A stretch of 64,000 nucleotides of DNA from Phycisphaerales bacterium (GCA_029260515.1 JAJDDC010000040.1:1-64000), one strand, 5' to 3'. Numbered from the stretch's first letter, positions 27,806 through 37,732 are shown. The notes: generated from the sequence alone by a model not told the origin. Translations and numbers: made by a program.

Positions 27806-29320
27806 GTGACGGGTGGCGTCGTCCATCTCGATGGCGCCGCGCTGGCGCCGGCGGACGTCGTCCGGGTCGCCCGTGACGGGGCCGTCGTCCGGATCGATCC
27901 GTGCGTCGAGGGCGGGATCACGGCCTCACGCCGGGCGGTCGAGGCGGCGCTGGGCGATGGCGAGGCCCACTACGGCATCAACACGGGCTTCGGGTCGCTC
28001 TCACGCAAGCGGATCGGCGACGCGGCGCTGCACGACCTGCAGCGGAACCTCGTGCGATCGCACGCCGCGGGCGTCGGCGATGCGCTGGACGAGGACGTCG
28101 TCCGCGCGATGCTGGTCATCCTGGCGGCGTCGCTGGCGCGTGGGAGCTCGGGGGTGCGTCCGCAGCTCATCGAGATGATCGTGTCGCTCCTGAACGCAGG
28201 CGTGACGCCCGTCGTGCCGTCGATCGGGTCGGTCGGGGCGTCGGGCGATCTGGCGCCCCTGGCGCACTCGGCGTTGGTGCTAATCGGCGAGGGCGAGGCG
28301 ACGCACAGGGGCGTGCGGCTGGCGGGCGGCGAGGCGTTGGACCGGGCCGGGCTGGCGCCGATCACGCTCGAGGCGAAGGAGGGCCTGGCGCTTATCAACG
28401 GCACACACCTGATGTGCGGGCGCCTGGCCCTGCTGTGGGCGGACCTGGGGCGGGTGTTCGACGCCGCGGTTGCAGCGACGGCGATGTCGATCGACGCCTG
28501 CCGCGGCACCGACGAGTTCCTCGACCCACGCGTCTACGAGGCGCGGAACCAGCCCGGGGCGGCCCGTGTCGGTGAACGGATTCGGGCGCTGCTCGGCGGG
28601 AGCCAGATCCTGCCGAGCCATGCGCACAACGATCCTCGGGTGCAGGACCCCTACTCGATCCGGTGCGCGCCGATCGTGCTCGGGAGCGTGTCGGACGCGC
28701 TGCGCCCGGTCGAGCGGGCACTGATCGCGGAACTGGGCGCGGTGACGGACAACCCGCTCGTCTTTGCCGATGGGGACATCGTGTCCGCGGGCAACTTCCA
28801 CGGCATGCCCGTCGCGATCCCGTTGGACACGATCGCGATCGGGCTGTCGCATGTCGCCGGGATATCCGAACGGCGCGTCTACCACATGCTCTCGGCCTTC
28901 GACGAAGAGGCGCACCTGCCCCCCTACCTGAGCCCGGAGCCCGGGCTGCACTCGGGGCTGATGATCGCCCAGTACACCGCCGCGGCGCTGTGTAACGAGA
29001 TCATCGCCCTCGCCTCTCCTGCGAGCGTGTACAACCTCTCCACAAGCGCTGGCATCGAGGACTACAACTCGTTTGGGCCGAGGGCCGCGGCCAAGGCCGT
29101 GCGCTCGCTTGCGCTGACACGCCGCGTGATCGCTATCGAGCTGGTCTGCGCGGCGCAGGGTGTGGAATGCCACCGACCGCTACGCTCAGGCTCCGGGGTC
29201 GAGGCCGCGATCGAGCGTGTCCGATCGGTCGTACCCACGCTCGCCGCGGATCGACCGCCCTCACCCGACATCGAGGCCGTGGCGTCGCTGATCGAGTCCG
29301 GCGCGTTCTCGGCGCCGTGA
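27806..29320 (+). CDS. hutH: Histidine ammonia-lyase
   Basis: First step of histidine breakdown: removes ammonia to give urocanate. 504 residues, usual length. The electrophilic MIO group forms from Ala145-Ser146-Gly147 in SVGASGDLAPLAH. The N-terminal YGINTGFGSLS (about 53-63) and the QDPYSIRC-type region (VQDPYSIRCAPIVLG) are also present. GTG 27806 has purine-rich GGAGG sequence just upstream. It is followed by hutU 88 nt later; together with hutG and hutI the window holds the whole four-step route to glutamate and formamide. No HutC-type repressor gene is nearby. Confidence 0.97.
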   Translation: MTGGVVHLDGAALAPADVVRVARDGAVVRIDPCVEGGITASRRAVEAALGDGEAHYGINTGFGSLSRKRIGDAALHDLQRNLVRSHAAGVGDALDEDVVRAMLVILAASLARGSSGVRPQLIEMIVSLLNAGVTPVVPSIGSVGASGDLAPLAHSALVLIGEGEATHRGVRLAGGEALDRAGLAPITLEAKEGLALINGTHLMCGRLALLWADLGRVFDAAVAATAMSIDACRGTDEFLDPRVYEARNQPGAARVGERIRALLGGSQILPSHAHNDPRVQDPYSIRCAPIVLGSVSDALRPVERALIAELGAVTDNPLVFADGDIVSAGNFHGMPVAIPLDTIAIGLSHVAGISERRVYHMLSAFDEEAHLPPYLSPEPGLHSGLMIAQYTAAALCNEIIALASPASVYNLSTSAGIEDYNSFGPRAAAKAVRSLALTRRVIAIELVCAAQGVECHRPLRSGSGVEAAIERVRSVVPTLAADRPPSPDIEAVASLIESGAFSAP

Positions 29321-29365
29321 CCGCCAGCGCCCCCCACCGGTCTAGAGCACGCGTCCCCGAGGCGG

Positions 29366-29371
29366 TACGCT
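29366..29371 (+). promoter_or_regulatory. -10-like TACGCT before hutU
   Basis: TACGCT lies 37 nt before the hutU ATG; the 88-nt gap from hutH leaves room for a separate promoter. Confidence 0.3.
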
Positions 29372-29408
29372 CTGGGTGCGATCGCACAAATGACAGACGG
29401 AGGCGTTG

Positions 29409-31157
29409 ATGACCTCGACAACGACGCGGCCCTCGCTTATCCCCGACCCCCAGTCGCGCACGATCCGGGCGCCCCGCGGCGCACAGCGCTCGTGCGTGAC
29501 CTGGCAGGCCGAGGCGGCGCTACGGATGCTCATGAATAACCTGGACCCGGAAGTCGCCGAGGCGCCCGAGTCGCTCATCGTCTACGGCGGGCGTGGTCAG
29601 GCGGCGCGGTCCTGGGAGGCGTACGACGCGATCGTCGCGACGTTGCGTCGCCTCAAGGGCGACGAGACGCTGCTCGTCCAATCGGGCAAGCCGGTCGGGG
29701 TGGTGCGCACGCACGCGGACGCGCCGCGGGTCCTGATCGCGAACTCGAATCTGGTCCCCCACTGGGCGACGCAGGAGAAGTTCGACGAGCTGGCGGGCAA
29801 GGGCCTGATGATGTACGGGCAGATGACCGCGGGCTCGTGGATCTACATCGGGACCCAGGGCATCTTGCAGGGTACGTACGAGACGTTCGCCGAGTGCGGG
29901 CGCCTGGAGTTCGGCGGATCGCTCGCCGGGCGTCTGTGCGTGACCGCAGGGTGCGGGGGGATGGGCGGGGCACAACCACTTGCCGTCGCGTTGTGCGGCG
30001 GGACGTGCCTGATCGCGGACGTCGATCACATGCGCCTCGACCGGCGCTTGAGCGACAACTACCTCGACGAGATCCAGACGGACATGGACGGGGCGATCGA
30101 TCGTGCGGTCGCGGCGGCGGAGGCGAAAGAGGCGGTCTCGATCGGTGTGCACGCCAACGCGGTCGAACTCCTCGAACGGCTCATCGCGCGGGGCGTGACG
30201 CCCGACGTGCTGACAGACCAGACCAGCGCCCACGACCCCCTGCACGGGTACGTGCCCGTCGAGATGTGCATGCGCGAGGCCGAGGTCAGGCGGCGGGAAG
30301 ATCCTGACGGGTACGTCCGCCTCTCGCTGGCCTCGATGGAGCGGCACGTGCGGGTGATGGCGGAGCTCCAGAAGCTCGGCGCCGTCACGTTCGACTACGG
30401 CAATAACATTCGCCAGCGGGCCTTCGACCACGGGTTCAAGGACGCGTTCTGCTTCCCGGGGTTCGTGCCGGCGTACATCAGGCCCCAGTTCTGCCTCGGA
30501 CGCGGGCCGTTCCGTTGGGTCGCGCTCTCGGGCGATCCGACCGATATCTACAAGACCGACCGGGCCCTGCTCGACGCGTTCCCGAGAGACGCGGGCGGGT
30601 ACAACGAGCGCCTGCACGACTGGCTGCTCAGCTGCCACAAGAATCCGGAGGCCCTGCTGGCGGGCGATTACGAGAAGTGCGAGCCCAGGTTCGCCTTCCA
30701 GGGGCTGCCCGCGCGGATCTGCTGGTTTGGGCTGGGCGAGCGGGACAGGGCGGGTCTGCTGTTCAACGACATGGTTGCGCGGGGCGAGGTGTCGGCGCCG
30801 ATCGTCATCGGGCGGGATCACCTCGATTGCGGCTCGGTCGCGAGCCCGAACCGCGAGACCGAGTCGATGAAGGATGGCTCCGACGCCGTCAGCGACTGGG
30901 CGATACTCAACGCGCTTGTGAACACCGCCTCGGGCGCGAGCTGGGTGAGCTTCCACCACGGCGGGGGCGTGGGCATCGGGTTCAGCCAGCACGCGGGGCA
31001 GGTGATCGTCGCCGACGGCACGCCCGAGGCCGCGGCGAGGCTGGAGCGCGTGCTCACAAACGACCCGATGATGGGGATCTTCCGGCACGCGGACGCGGGG
31101 TACGACCAGGCCCGCGCGTGCGGCGACGAGCAGGGCGTGGACATCCCGATGCTCTGA
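29409..31157 (+). CDS. hutU: Urocanate hydratase (urocanase)
   Basis: Adds water to urocanate to give imidazolonepropionate, with a tightly bound NAD as electrophile. 582 residues; family members are about 550-570, the excess being an N-terminal segment before [12 protein letters not shown]. The urocanase signature [13 protein letters not shown] lies near 183-195, and the active-site region [18 protein letters not shown] is intact. ATG 29409 follows CGGAGG by 4 nt and is preferred to TTG 29406. The stop is 1 nt from the stop of the opposing DUF2071 gene, which interrupts the hut set. Confidence 0.97.
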   Translation: MTSTTTRPSLIPDPQSRTIRAPRGAQRSCVTWQAEAALRMLMNNLDPEVAEAPESLIVYGGRGQAARSWEAYDAIVATLRRLKGDETLLVQSGKPVGVVRTHADAPRVLIANSNLVPHWATQEKFDELAGKGLMMYGQMTAGSWIYIGTQGILQGTYETFAECGRLEFGGSLAGRLCVTAGCGGMGGAQPLAVALCGGTCLIADVDHMRLDRRLSDNYLDEIQTDMDGAIDRAVAAAEAKEAVSIGVHANAVELLERLIARGVTPDVLTDQTSAHDPLHGYVPVEMCMREAEVRRREDPDGYVRLSLASMERHVRVMAELQKLGAVTFDYGNNIRQRAFDHGFKDAFCFPGFVPAYIRPQFCLGRGPFRWVALSGDPTDIYKTDRALLDAFPRDAGGYNERLHDWLLSCHKNPEALLAGDYEKCEPRFAFQGLPARICWFGLGERDRAGLLFNDMVARGEVSAPIVIGRDHLDCGSVASPNRETESMKDGSDAVSDWAILNALVNTASGASWVSFHHGGGVGIGFSQHAGQVIVADGTPEAAARLERVLTNDPMMGIFRHADAGYDQARACGDEQGVDIPML

Positions 31158-31158
31158 C

Positions 31159-31860
31159 TCAGCCGCCGCGTGACTTCGGCAGGACCTCGACGCCCGAGCC
31201 CTCGGCGAGCACGACCGAGTTTGGCTCGGCGTCCTGGAGGACCCCCCACTCTCGGCCGTACACGCGCGCCCAGTCGAAATCGAGATCGAGCCCAGGCTCC
31301 GGGTGGACGCGCCAACGCGGGTGGCGGACCTCGTACGTCAGGGCGCGTCCGCGTCGGTCCACGCCGAAGCCCCACTGGTGCTCCTTGAACCAGTGCTCGG
31401 GCGAGTCCTCGGGCGGCATGATGGTCTGGGAGCGTGCGCGCACGGCGATGCGGTGTGCGCCCCGGTCGTGCACGGTGTACGCGGCCTCGATGTGCCCGCC
31501 GTCCTCCCGGATAGCCGCATCGATCCGGCGCGTGACGTACGGTTCGTTGTATGTCAGTCGGGCGATGGTTGAGATTGCGCGCCGGGGCACGATCTCGCGG
31601 ACGAACATCACGCCGCGCCGGTCGCCATGGCGGACGTAGAACCGGAGGTTGATTTCCGGGAAGTTGACGTGTCTCGGCCAGCGGACGCCGCGGACGCGGG
31701 TGTCGCGGAACATGAACGCGACGAGGCTGACGCAGGCGCGACCATCGAGGCGGTCGAGCTCTAGGCCCGGGGGCAGGCGGGGCGTGAGCAGCGCGTCATC
31801 GACGGTGTAGCTGACGATCGCCAGGTGCTCCCATCGTGCGCTGAGGAACGGGGCGCCCAC
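31159..31860 (-). CDS. DUF2071 (YqjF-like) protein
   Basis: 233 residues, soluble. It matches the DUF2071 family: WEHLAIVSYTVDDALLTPRL near the start, PPGLELDRLDGRACVSLVAF, a central EINLRFYV strand, and the characteristic HWFKEHQWGFGVDRRGR. The family's function is unknown; it has an acetoacetate-decarboxylase-like beta cone. GTG 31860 lies 6 nt after TACCCT on its strand; the longer open frame would overlap hutG. The gene is inserted, in opposite direction, between hutU and hutG and shares a divergent promoter zone with hutG. Confidence 0.85.
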   Translation of the reverse strand: MGAPFLSARWEHLAIVSYTVDDALLTPRLPPGLELDRLDGRACVSLVAFMFRDTRVRGVRWPRHVNFPEINLRFYVRHGDRRGVMFVREIVPRRAISTIARLTYNEPYVTRRIDAAIREDGGHIEAAYTVHDRGAHRIAVRARSQTIMPPEDSPEHWFKEHQWGFGVDRRGRALTYEVRHPRWRVHPEPGLDLDFDWARVYGREWGVLQDAEPNSVVLAEGSGVEVLPKSRGG

Positions 31861-31866
31861 GCGTGC

Positions 31867-31872
31867 AGGGTA
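31867..31872 (-). promoter_or_regulatory. -10-like TACCCT before DUF2071 gene
   Basis: On the minus strand TACCCT ends 6 nt before the GTG at 31860. It lies back to back with TACACT for hutG. Confidence 0.5.
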
Positions 31873-31886
31873 GCGGACGCGGGTGC

Positions 31887-31892
31887 TACACT
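31887..31892 (+). promoter_or_regulatory. -10-like TACACT before hutG
   Basis: TACACT ends 8 nt before ATG 31901. Only 14 nt separate it from the opposing TACCCT, so the two promoters probably compete. Confidence 0.5.
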
Positions 31893-31900
31893 CGCGCGCG

Positions 31901-32776
31901 ATGGACGTCCCCCACACCCAACCCGGGAAATGGCCCGATCCGATCGCCCAGGGTCGAGTCGCGTCGAGATTCCGTCGCGACTCGCCAGAGGGCTGCAGGA
32001 TCGCGCTGCTCGGGATGCCCGACGACACGGGGGTGAAGCTCAACAATGGGCGCCCGGGCGCCGCGGAGGGGCCGACTGCGATTCGGGCGGCGCTGGCGGG
32101 GTACGGCGCCGCCGAGGCGAGCGGGATCGACTGGCCCGGGGTCTTCGACGCCGGCGACGTCACGCCCGCCGATGAGCTCGACGACACGCACGACCGCGTG
32201 AGTGTTGCGGTTGAGGCGCTGCTGGCGGCGGACCTGCTCCCGGTCGGGGTCGGGGGCGGGCACGACCTGACGTACGCGTTTGTCCGCCCGCTGGCGACGC
32301 GCCTGCCCGGGATGGTCGGCGTCTACTTCGACGCGCACCTGGACGTCCGCGAGCACAAGGGCTCGGGGATGCCCTTCCGCCGGCTTGTCGAGGACTGCTC
32401 GGTCCGCGAGCTGCACGTCCTGGGCCTCGACAGGTTCGCGAATAGCGCCGAGCACGTCCGCTGGTTCCAGGGGCACGGCGGGCGGATCGATACACTCGAC
32501 GCATCGGACCCATTGCCCGATGGCGACCTATTCGTCTCGCTGGACCTCGACGTGATCGACCAGGCGTACGCGCCGGGCGTGAGTGCGATGAACCCGAGCG
32601 GGTGGTCGCCCGCGACCGCCGAGGCGTGGGTGCGGGCGGCGGGGCGGAGCCCGCGCGTCCGGTGCTTCGACATCATGGAACTCTCGCCCCCGCACGACGA
32701 GAACGGGCGGACGGCCCGTCTGGCTGCCCGCCTGCTGCTCGCGTTCCTCGAGGCATTCTCGGAGCGGGCGCGATGA
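31901..32776 (+). CDS. hutG: Formimidoylglutamase / arginase-family ureohydrolase
   Basis: Last step of the hut pathway: hydrolyses N-formimino-glutamate to glutamate and formamide with a two-manganese centre. 291 residues. Metal-ligand motifs of the ureohydrolase fold are all visible: GGGHDLTY, DAHLDVREH and SLDLDVIDQAYAPGVSA. Family alone would allow arginase or agmatinase; the overlap with hutI (ATGA) points to formimidoylglutamase. ATG 31901 lies 8 nt after a TACACT element and avoids a short in-frame extension to GTG 31883 that would include it. Confidence 0.9.
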   Translation: MDVPHTQPGKWPDPIAQGRVASRFRRDSPEGCRIALLGMPDDTGVKLNNGRPGAAEGPTAIRAALAGYGAAEASGIDWPGVFDAGDVTPADELDDTHDRVSVAVEALLAADLLPVGVGGGHDLTYAFVRPLATRLPGMVGVYFDAHLDVREHKGSGMPFRRLVEDCSVRELHVLGLDRFANSAEHVRWFQGHGGRIDTLDASDPLPDGDLFVSLDLDVIDQAYAPGVSAMNPSGWSPATAEAWVRAAGRSPRVRCFDIMELSPPHDENGRTARLAARLLLAFLEAFSERAR

Positions 32777-34005
32777 GCGGGCGCGACGGCTCGATGGTGA
32801 TCCGCGGCGCCCGCGTGCTGACCATGGGTCTCGCGCCAGGGGCGCGGCGCGGAGCGACACTGGGCGACCTGCACGCGGTCAATGGAGCTGACATCCGCGT
32901 CGAGGGCGGGCGGGTCGTCGAGGTGGGTGCGGGCGTCGAGGCTCCGACGGGGGCCGACATCTTCGAGGCCCGCGGGCGGGTCGTCATGCCCGCGTTCGTG
33001 GACTGCCACACCCACGCGTGCTGGGCGGGTGACCGCCTCGATGAATGGGAGCTCAAGCTGCGGGGCGCCACGTACCTCGAGATCCTCGAGGGCGGCGGTG
33101 GGATCATGTCCACCGTCCGGGCGGTCCGGGCCGCGAGTCAGCGTGAGCTGGCCGACTCCCTGGGGCGGCGCTTGAGCGTAATGCTCGGCGAGGGGACCGC
33201 GCACGCCGAGGTCAAGAGTGGGTACGGTCTGAGAACCGAGGACGAGTTGAAGATGCTGCGGGCGATCGCAGACGCCGGCGCATCGTTCCCGGGCACGCTC
33301 CGGATGACCGCGTGTATCGGGCACGCCAAGGACCCAGGCCAGCCCGGGTTCGTCGAGACCACGATCAACGAGACGCTCGGGGCGGTCCACGACGAGTTCC
33401 CCGACGCGACCATCGACGCGTACTGCGAGCGTGGCGCCTGGTCGCTCGACGAATGCCTGCGTCTGTTCGACCGGGCGTTGGAGCTCGGGCACGACCTGCG
33501 GGTGCACGCGGACCAGTTCAACAGCCTGGGCATGGTCCCCGAGGCGATCCGCCGGTCGTTTCTCTCCGTCGATCACCTCGAGGAGACGACTCCCGACGAC
33601 ATGAGATCGTTGGCACAGAGTGACACGCTCGGCGTGATGCTTCCGTGCTCGGGCTTCCATGTCGATGGGAGGTACGCCGATGGGCGGGCATTGCTCGACG
33701 CGGGCGGGCTGCTGGCGATCGCGACCAACGCGAACCCGGGGTCTGCCCCATGCCTGAGCATGCCGATGGCGATCGCCCTCGCGGTGCGCCATCTGGGCGT
33801 CACACCCGCCGAGGCGATCGGGGCAAGCACGATCAACGCCGCGGCCCTGCTCGGCCTCGGGGACCGGGGCCAGATCGCGCCCGGGACGATCGCGGACCTC
33901 GTCCTACTGCGTCACACCGACGAGCGCCAGCTCGCCTACGAGTTCGGCGCCCGGCACGTGGACGCCGTGATCGTGGGTGGCAACATCGTCCGCGGCGGCT
34001 TCTGA
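32773..34005 (+). CDS. hutI: Imidazolonepropionase
   Basis: Third step of the hut pathway: opens the imidazolone ring to N-formimino-glutamate. 410 residues, amidohydrolase fold. Metal His pair in DCHTHACWAGDR, substrate-binding GGGGIMSTV, HADQFNSLG and SVDHLEE are all present in order; the C-terminus has the usual STINAAALLGLGDRG. ATG 32773 overlaps the hutG TGA by 4 nt, giving translational coupling. Its stop is only 5 nt from the convergent lipid-kinase gene. Confidence 0.96.
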   Translation: MSGRDGSMVIRGARVLTMGLAPGARRGATLGDLHAVNGADIRVEGGRVVEVGAGVEAPTGADIFEARGRVVMPAFVDCHTHACWAGDRLDEWELKLRGATYLEILEGGGGIMSTVRAVRAASQRELADSLGRRLSVMLGEGTAHAEVKSGYGLRTEDELKMLRAIADAGASFPGTLRMTACIGHAKDPGQPGFVETTINETLGAVHDEFPDATIDAYCERGAWSLDECLRLFDRALELGHDLRVHADQFNSLGMVPEAIRRSFLSVDHLEETTPDDMRSLAQSDTLGVMLPCSGFHVDGRYADGRALLDAGGLLAIATNANPGSAPCLSMPMAIALAVRHLGVTPAEAIGASTINAAALLGLGDRGQIAPGTIADLVLLRHTDERQLAYEFGARHVDAVIVGGNIVRGGF

Positions 34006-34010
34006 CCCCT

Positions 34011-34886
34011 TCAGGGCAAAAGCACGGGTAGAACGCGGGGCTCGACCGACAGCTCGAGGCGATCGGACGGCCCGCTCTCGCCCAGTTCGCCGTCGAGCTG
34101 GTGGACAGGGGACGCGGCCTCGGCGCCGATGCTGACCCGCTCGCCGATTGTCTGGATCACGCCGGGCAGGCGTGTGTGGACCCGGGCGCGGGCGGCGAGC
34201 ATCCACAGCGCGGCCCGCGCCGACGTCGCGCAGGGCATGAACACGACGTCGAAGCGCCCATCGTCCATGACCGCGCGGGGCGCCGGGTCGATCCGCAGGG
34301 CGTACTGGCGGGAGTTGGCGACGACGACCATGCCGCGACGCCCCTCGACGACGCTCGTGCCGTCCACCTCGATGCTCAGGCGCGGGATGGTCGGGCGGAG
34401 TATCTCGTCGAGCACCGGGCGCGCGTAGGCCATGTGCCCCGAGGCCCGCGTGCGTGAGGCGTCGAGCGTTTGGATAATGCCCGCGTCGGGCCCGAGCGAG
34501 CACATGATCAGGAAAGTCTGCGCGTTGCACCGGGCGAGATCGACGCGTGTCGTGCGCCCGCCCTCGACCGCCCGCGTCACGTGCTCGGGGCCGCGTCGCA
34601 TGCCGAACTCGCGGGCGAAGAGGTTCTCGTTGCCGCACGCGGCGTGGTAGATCGGCGTGCCCGCGGCGATCGCCGCGTCGGCGGCGTGGTGGACCGTGCC
34701 GTCCCCCCCCACCACGACCAGCGCGTCGGCCGTCGCCAGGCGCTGCGCGTCGAGCGGCTCGTGCTCGCCGACCGCGAGCCGCTTGGCCTTGTGCCCGCGG
34801 GCCTCGAGCGTGTCGGCGATCCGCGCCGCCAGCGCCACGGCGCGTCCCCGCCCGGACCTCGGGTTGCTCAGCACGACCGCATGCAT
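34011..34886 (-). CDS. Diacylglycerol kinase-family lipid kinase
   Basis: 291 residues. The N-terminal kinase domain begins VVLSNPRSGRGRAVAL and carries the nucleotide-binding VVVGGDGTVHHAADA (about 66-80); the second half is the beta-rich lipid-binding domain. Such enzymes phosphorylate diacylglycerol, sphingoid bases or similar lipids. Exact substrate unknown. ATG 34886 is used because it starts the first beta-strand directly and lies 8 nt after TACGCT; the longer open frame adds an Arg/Pro-rich segment that overlaps the map promoter. Divergent from map. Confidence 0.87.
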   Translation of the reverse strand: MHAVVLSNPRSGRGRAVALAARIADTLEARGHKAKRLAVGEHEPLDAQRLATADALVVVGGDGTVHHAADAAIAAGTPIYHAACGNENLFAREFGMRRGPEHVTRAVEGGRTTRVDLARCNAQTFLIMCSLGPDAGIIQTLDASRTRASGHMAYARPVLDEILRPTIPRLSIEVDGTSVVEGRRGMVVVANSRQYALRIDPAPRAVMDDGRFDVVFMPCATSARAALWMLAARARVHTRLPGVIQTIGERVSIGAEAASPVHQLDGELGESGPSDRLELSVEPRVLPVLLP

Positions 34887-34894
34887 GGGACACG

Positions 34895-34900
34895 AGCGTA
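34895..34900 (-). promoter_or_regulatory. -10-like TACGCT before lipid kinase
   Basis: On the minus strand TACGCT ends 8 nt before the ATG at 34886, no Shine-Dalgarno. Confidence 0.45.
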
Positions 34901-34937
34901 GCGGACTCCACGGCGTGCGACGCGGGCCCGCTCGCCC

Positions 34938-34943
34938 TACGAT
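34938..34943 (+). promoter_or_regulatory. -10-like TACGAT before map
   Basis: TACGAT ends 8 nt before the map ATG at 34952, no Shine-Dalgarno. The same hexamer precedes def and pyrG. Confidence 0.5.
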
Positions 34944-34951
34944 GCGGACCC

Positions 34952-35776
34952 ATGTCCAGGCTTCCGACAATCGAGGGCGCGGACGCCGAGCGCGCCGCTG
35001 AGGCGGCGCACAAGGTCGTCGTCGTCCACCAGCGTCTGTCCGACTTTGTCCGCGAGGGGCACACGCTCGCCGTGATCGACGCGTTCGTCGCCAAAGCCCT
35101 CGACTCGCTCGGCGCCCGCTCGTGCTTCAAGGGCTACCGGGCCGGGCGGTTGCCCCCCTTCCCCTCGCACGCGTGCCTGAGCGTCAACGAATGCGTCGTC
35201 CACGGCACGGCCGGCTACTACGAGAAACCCCTCAAGCGGGGCGACCTGATCTCGATCGACATCGGCGTCCTGTACCGCGGCTGGATCGGCGACGCCGCCT
35301 GGACGTATGCGATCGGCGAGGCGAGCGACGAGGCCCGGAGGCTCATGAAGGCGGGCATGGACTCGCTCCGCCTGGGCATCGAGCAGCTCAGGCCCGGCAA
35401 CACGTTCAACGAGTGGGCGAAGACCGTCCAGGGCTGCGTCGAGGGCGACTACAAGCTCCACCTCGTCCGCGGCCTGGGCGGGCACGGGTACGGGCGGCGC
35501 CTGCACGAGCCCCCCTTCGTCTCCAACTCCGTCCCGGGCTTCCCGATGGAATGGCCCGACGGCTCGCGCGAGTGTCGCGCGGGCACGCTCGTCGCGGTCG
35601 AACCGATGCTCGCCGTGGGCACGGGCGAGACGAGCCAGGGCAAGGGCGAGTGGCCGATCTTCACCGCCGACGGCTCGCTCGCGGTCCACTACGAGCACGA
35701 CGTGCTGATCACGAACGACGGGCCGCGGGTCTTGACGGCGGGGCTCGACGAGCTGCCGCAGGTCCTGGGCGGCTGA
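34952..35776 (+). CDS. map: Methionine aminopeptidase, type I
   Basis: Removes the initiator Met after deformylation. 274 residues. The pita-bread metal ligands can be followed: Asp in SIDIGVLYRGW, Asp in GDAAWTYA, His in LGGHGYGRRLHEPP, Glu in LVAVEPML, and Glu in YEHDVLITN. The N-terminal helix AAEAAHKVVVVHQ matches type I enzymes; no zinc-finger extension precedes it. The chosen ATG is 8 nt after TACGAT. trpA begins 14 nt downstream with its own AGGGG site, so the two are likely cotranscribed. Confidence 0.95.
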   Translation: MSRLPTIEGADAERAAEAAHKVVVVHQRLSDFVREGHTLAVIDAFVAKALDSLGARSCFKGYRAGRLPPFPSHACLSVNECVVHGTAGYYEKPLKRGDLISIDIGVLYRGWIGDAAWTYAIGEASDEARRLMKAGMDSLRLGIEQLRPGNTFNEWAKTVQGCVEGDYKLHLVRGLGGHGYGRRLHEPPFVSNSVPGFPMEWPDGSRECRAGTLVAVEPMLAVGTGETSQGKGEWPIFTADGSLAVHYEHDVLITNDGPRVLTAGLDELPQVLGG

Positions 35777-35790
35777 CACCAGGGGACACG

Positions 35791-36594
35791 ATGGGGCGGA
35801 TCGACGACATCTTCTCGTCTGCAAAGCTCGAAAACCGGCGCCTGCTGATGCCGTTCGTCTGCGCCGGCTCGCCCACGCGTGGCTGCCTGCCCGAACTGCT
35901 GCTCGGACTGGAGCGGGGCGGGGCGTCGATCGTCGAGGTCGGGTTCCCCTTCTCGGATCCGATCGCCGACGGGCCCGTGATCGCCGCGGCGATGCACGCG
36001 GCCCTCTCGCGGGGCTCGACCCCCGCCGAGACGCTCGTGCAGGTCAAGGGCGTCCGCGACCGCCTGTCGATCGGGCTGGTCGCGATGGTCTCGGTCTCGC
36101 TCGTGCAGGCGATGGGCGGCGCAGCCGGGTTCTGCGAACGGGCGGCGGACGCTGGCTTCGACGGGCTGATCGTGCCTGACTGCCCGATCGAGGAGGCCGA
36201 GCCGCTGCGCGAGGCGGCAGGTACTCGCGGCCTCACGCTCTCTCTGCTCGTCGCCCCGACCACGCCCCCGGAGCGGGCCGCGAGGATCGCGGGCGCGTGC
36301 ACAGGCTTCGTGTACCTACTCGCCAGGGCGGGCGTCACGGGCGAGCGGGACGAGGCGCCCGAGATCGAAGCGCGCGTCGAGGCGATCCGCGCCGCGGCGC
36401 CCGCCATCCCTATCGCGTGTGGCTTCGGCGTCTCGACCGCCGACCATGTCCGCGCCGTCACACGCCACGCCGACGCGGCGATCGTCGGCACCGCCCTGGT
36501 CCGGCGTTTGGGCGAGGCGGGGAATGACGATGACGCGATCTCGTCGGCGGGCGAAGGATTCTGCCGCGAGCTTACTGCGGGGGTGTCGGCCTAG
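35791..36594 (+). CDS. trpA: Tryptophan synthase alpha subunit
   Basis: Cleaves indole-3-glycerol phosphate to indole and glyceraldehyde-3-phosphate. 267 residues. The catalytic pair Glu49 and Asp60 fall in VEVGFPFSDPIADGPVI at exactly the numbering of the E. coli enzyme. The phosphate-binding loops CGFGVSTADHV and AIVGTALVRRL are near the end. ATG 35791 follows AGGGG. No trpB or other trp genes are next to it; trpA is uncoupled from its operon here and sits behind map. Confidence 0.96.
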   Translation: MGRIDDIFSSAKLENRRLLMPFVCAGSPTRGCLPELLLGLERGGASIVEVGFPFSDPIADGPVIAAAMHAALSRGSTPAETLVQVKGVRDRLSIGLVAMVSVSLVQAMGGAAGFCERAADAGFDGLIVPDCPIEEAEPLREAAGTRGLTLSLLVAPTTPPERAARIAGACTGFVYLLARAGVTGERDEAPEIEARVEAIRAAAPAIPIACGFGVSTADHVRAVTRHADAAIVGTALVRRLGEAGNDDDAISSAGEGFCRELTAGVSA

Positions 36595-36618
36595 ATCAGT
36601 CTCGCAAACGGAACCGCG

Positions 36619-37698
36619 TCAGTAGATCTTCGCTTCATCGAGACGGTCGCCGCGGGTGGCTTCCATGTACGCCTCGCACTCAGGCGTTGCGCTCGTCCCG
36701 GTCCAACGGCTTCCCGTCGGGAACCAGGGGTTCGGGTCCTTGTACGCCTCGCTCTGGCCCATGCTGTTCACGTGCCCGTCGAAAAACGCAACATTGATCG
36801 TCGAGCTGGGATGCCTGAACGACAGGAGCTGGTTGTCTGGCGCCGCGACTACCGCGCTGAACGGCTCGCGCCCATACGCCGTCGACCCCTGCACCACAGG
36901 GCTCGAATCAAAGAACGACCCGAAGTTGGACGGGCTCGCGTCGGCGTCGAAATCGAGGCCGTCGTCCCTTGAGGCGTAGCGGGTGCCGTCCGCGAACATG
37001 ACCTTGTTGGTCATGTCTGTGCCGACGCGATCGAGGCGTGGCAGAAATGCGGGGGGAGCGACCGCGACGTCGTCAAATCCATACTTAACGCGTCGGACAA
37101 ATGGCGGAGAACTCGTATCGAGAGTCGGGAGCGTGCTGTCAAACGAGAGGTAGTAGAACGGTGGCGGGGCGAGGAAGCTGATTTGGCGGAAGCCCTCCTC
37201 GTCGAGAACCGCACGGAAGTCTTCCTCATCGGGTACGGAACCAAGGCCGAAGATGGCATCGTTGTACGAAGTTGCCGCGGCGCACCCGTAGTTGTTAAAG
37301 AGTTGCGCTGTGCGTCGCGCACGGTTGTCGGAAAGGCCGACCGCATCCCCGAGAATCGGGCTCAGCCAGTCGAGGACGGAAGTCGGGGCATCGGGCTCAG
37401 AGTTCCCATACAACTCGTTGAGCGGCTGCGTGCCTCCCGGGACGATCCAGAAATGATCGGTGTTCGACGTGTTTGGCCCGGAGTACTGGTCTTTGTTCTC
37501 GAGCGCGTAACCAATCTGGAGTTGCGCGACCTGACGCTGCATCGCCGAGCACACCATCGTCCTGGCGGTATTCCGGGCAGCGCCCAGAGCCGGAAGCAGG
37601 ATGCCGATCAGCAACGCGATGATCGCGATCACGACCAGCAGTTCGATCAGCGTGAAGCCGCGATCGAAGAATTGCTTGGTATTCGGCCGTTGTGTCAT
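36619..37698 (-). CDS. Type II secretion-type pseudopilin, planctomycete family
   Basis: 359 residues. After a short basic leader the prepilin peptidase site is [15 protein letters not shown], with Glu5 of the mature chain, and the hydrophobic helix runs to [11 protein letters not shown]. The remainder is a large globular domain ending with FFDGHV, the type of C-terminal His/Asp-Gly pattern typical of the very abundant planctomycete pseudopilin-like proteins. ATG 37698 has GGAG upstream at good spacing and gives a 16-residue leader. It follows a small membrane-protein gene by 34 nt on the same strand. The role of these single pseudopilins is not established. Confidence 0.88.
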   Translation of the reverse strand: MTQRPNTKQFFDRGFTLIELLVVIAIIALLIGILLPALGAARNTARTMVCSAMQRQVAQLQIGYALENKDQYSGPNTSNTDHFWIVPGGTQPLNELYGNSEPDAPTSVLDWLSPILGDAVGLSDNRARRTAQLFNNYGCAAATSYNDAIFGLGSVPDEEDFRAVLDEEGFRQISFLAPPPFYYLSFDSTLPTLDTSSPPFVRRVKYGFDDVAVAPPAFLPRLDRVGTDMTNKVMFADGTRYASRDDGLDFDADASPSNFGSFFDSSPVVQGSTAYGREPFSAVVAAPDNQLLSFRHPSSTINVAFFDGHVNSMGQSEAYKDPNPWFPTGSRWTGTSATPECEAYMEATRGDRLDEAKIY

Positions 37699-37732
37699 GA
37701 CTACTTCTCCGGACAGTGCTCTGTCGGCGGGG

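Noticed and set aside
27720..27809. 29-codon frame overlapping the hutH start as GTGA
   Set aside because: Its ATG has no promoter-proximal TANNNT or Shine-Dalgarno, and the -10-like TATTAT lies inside it, so it would not be on the hutH transcript.
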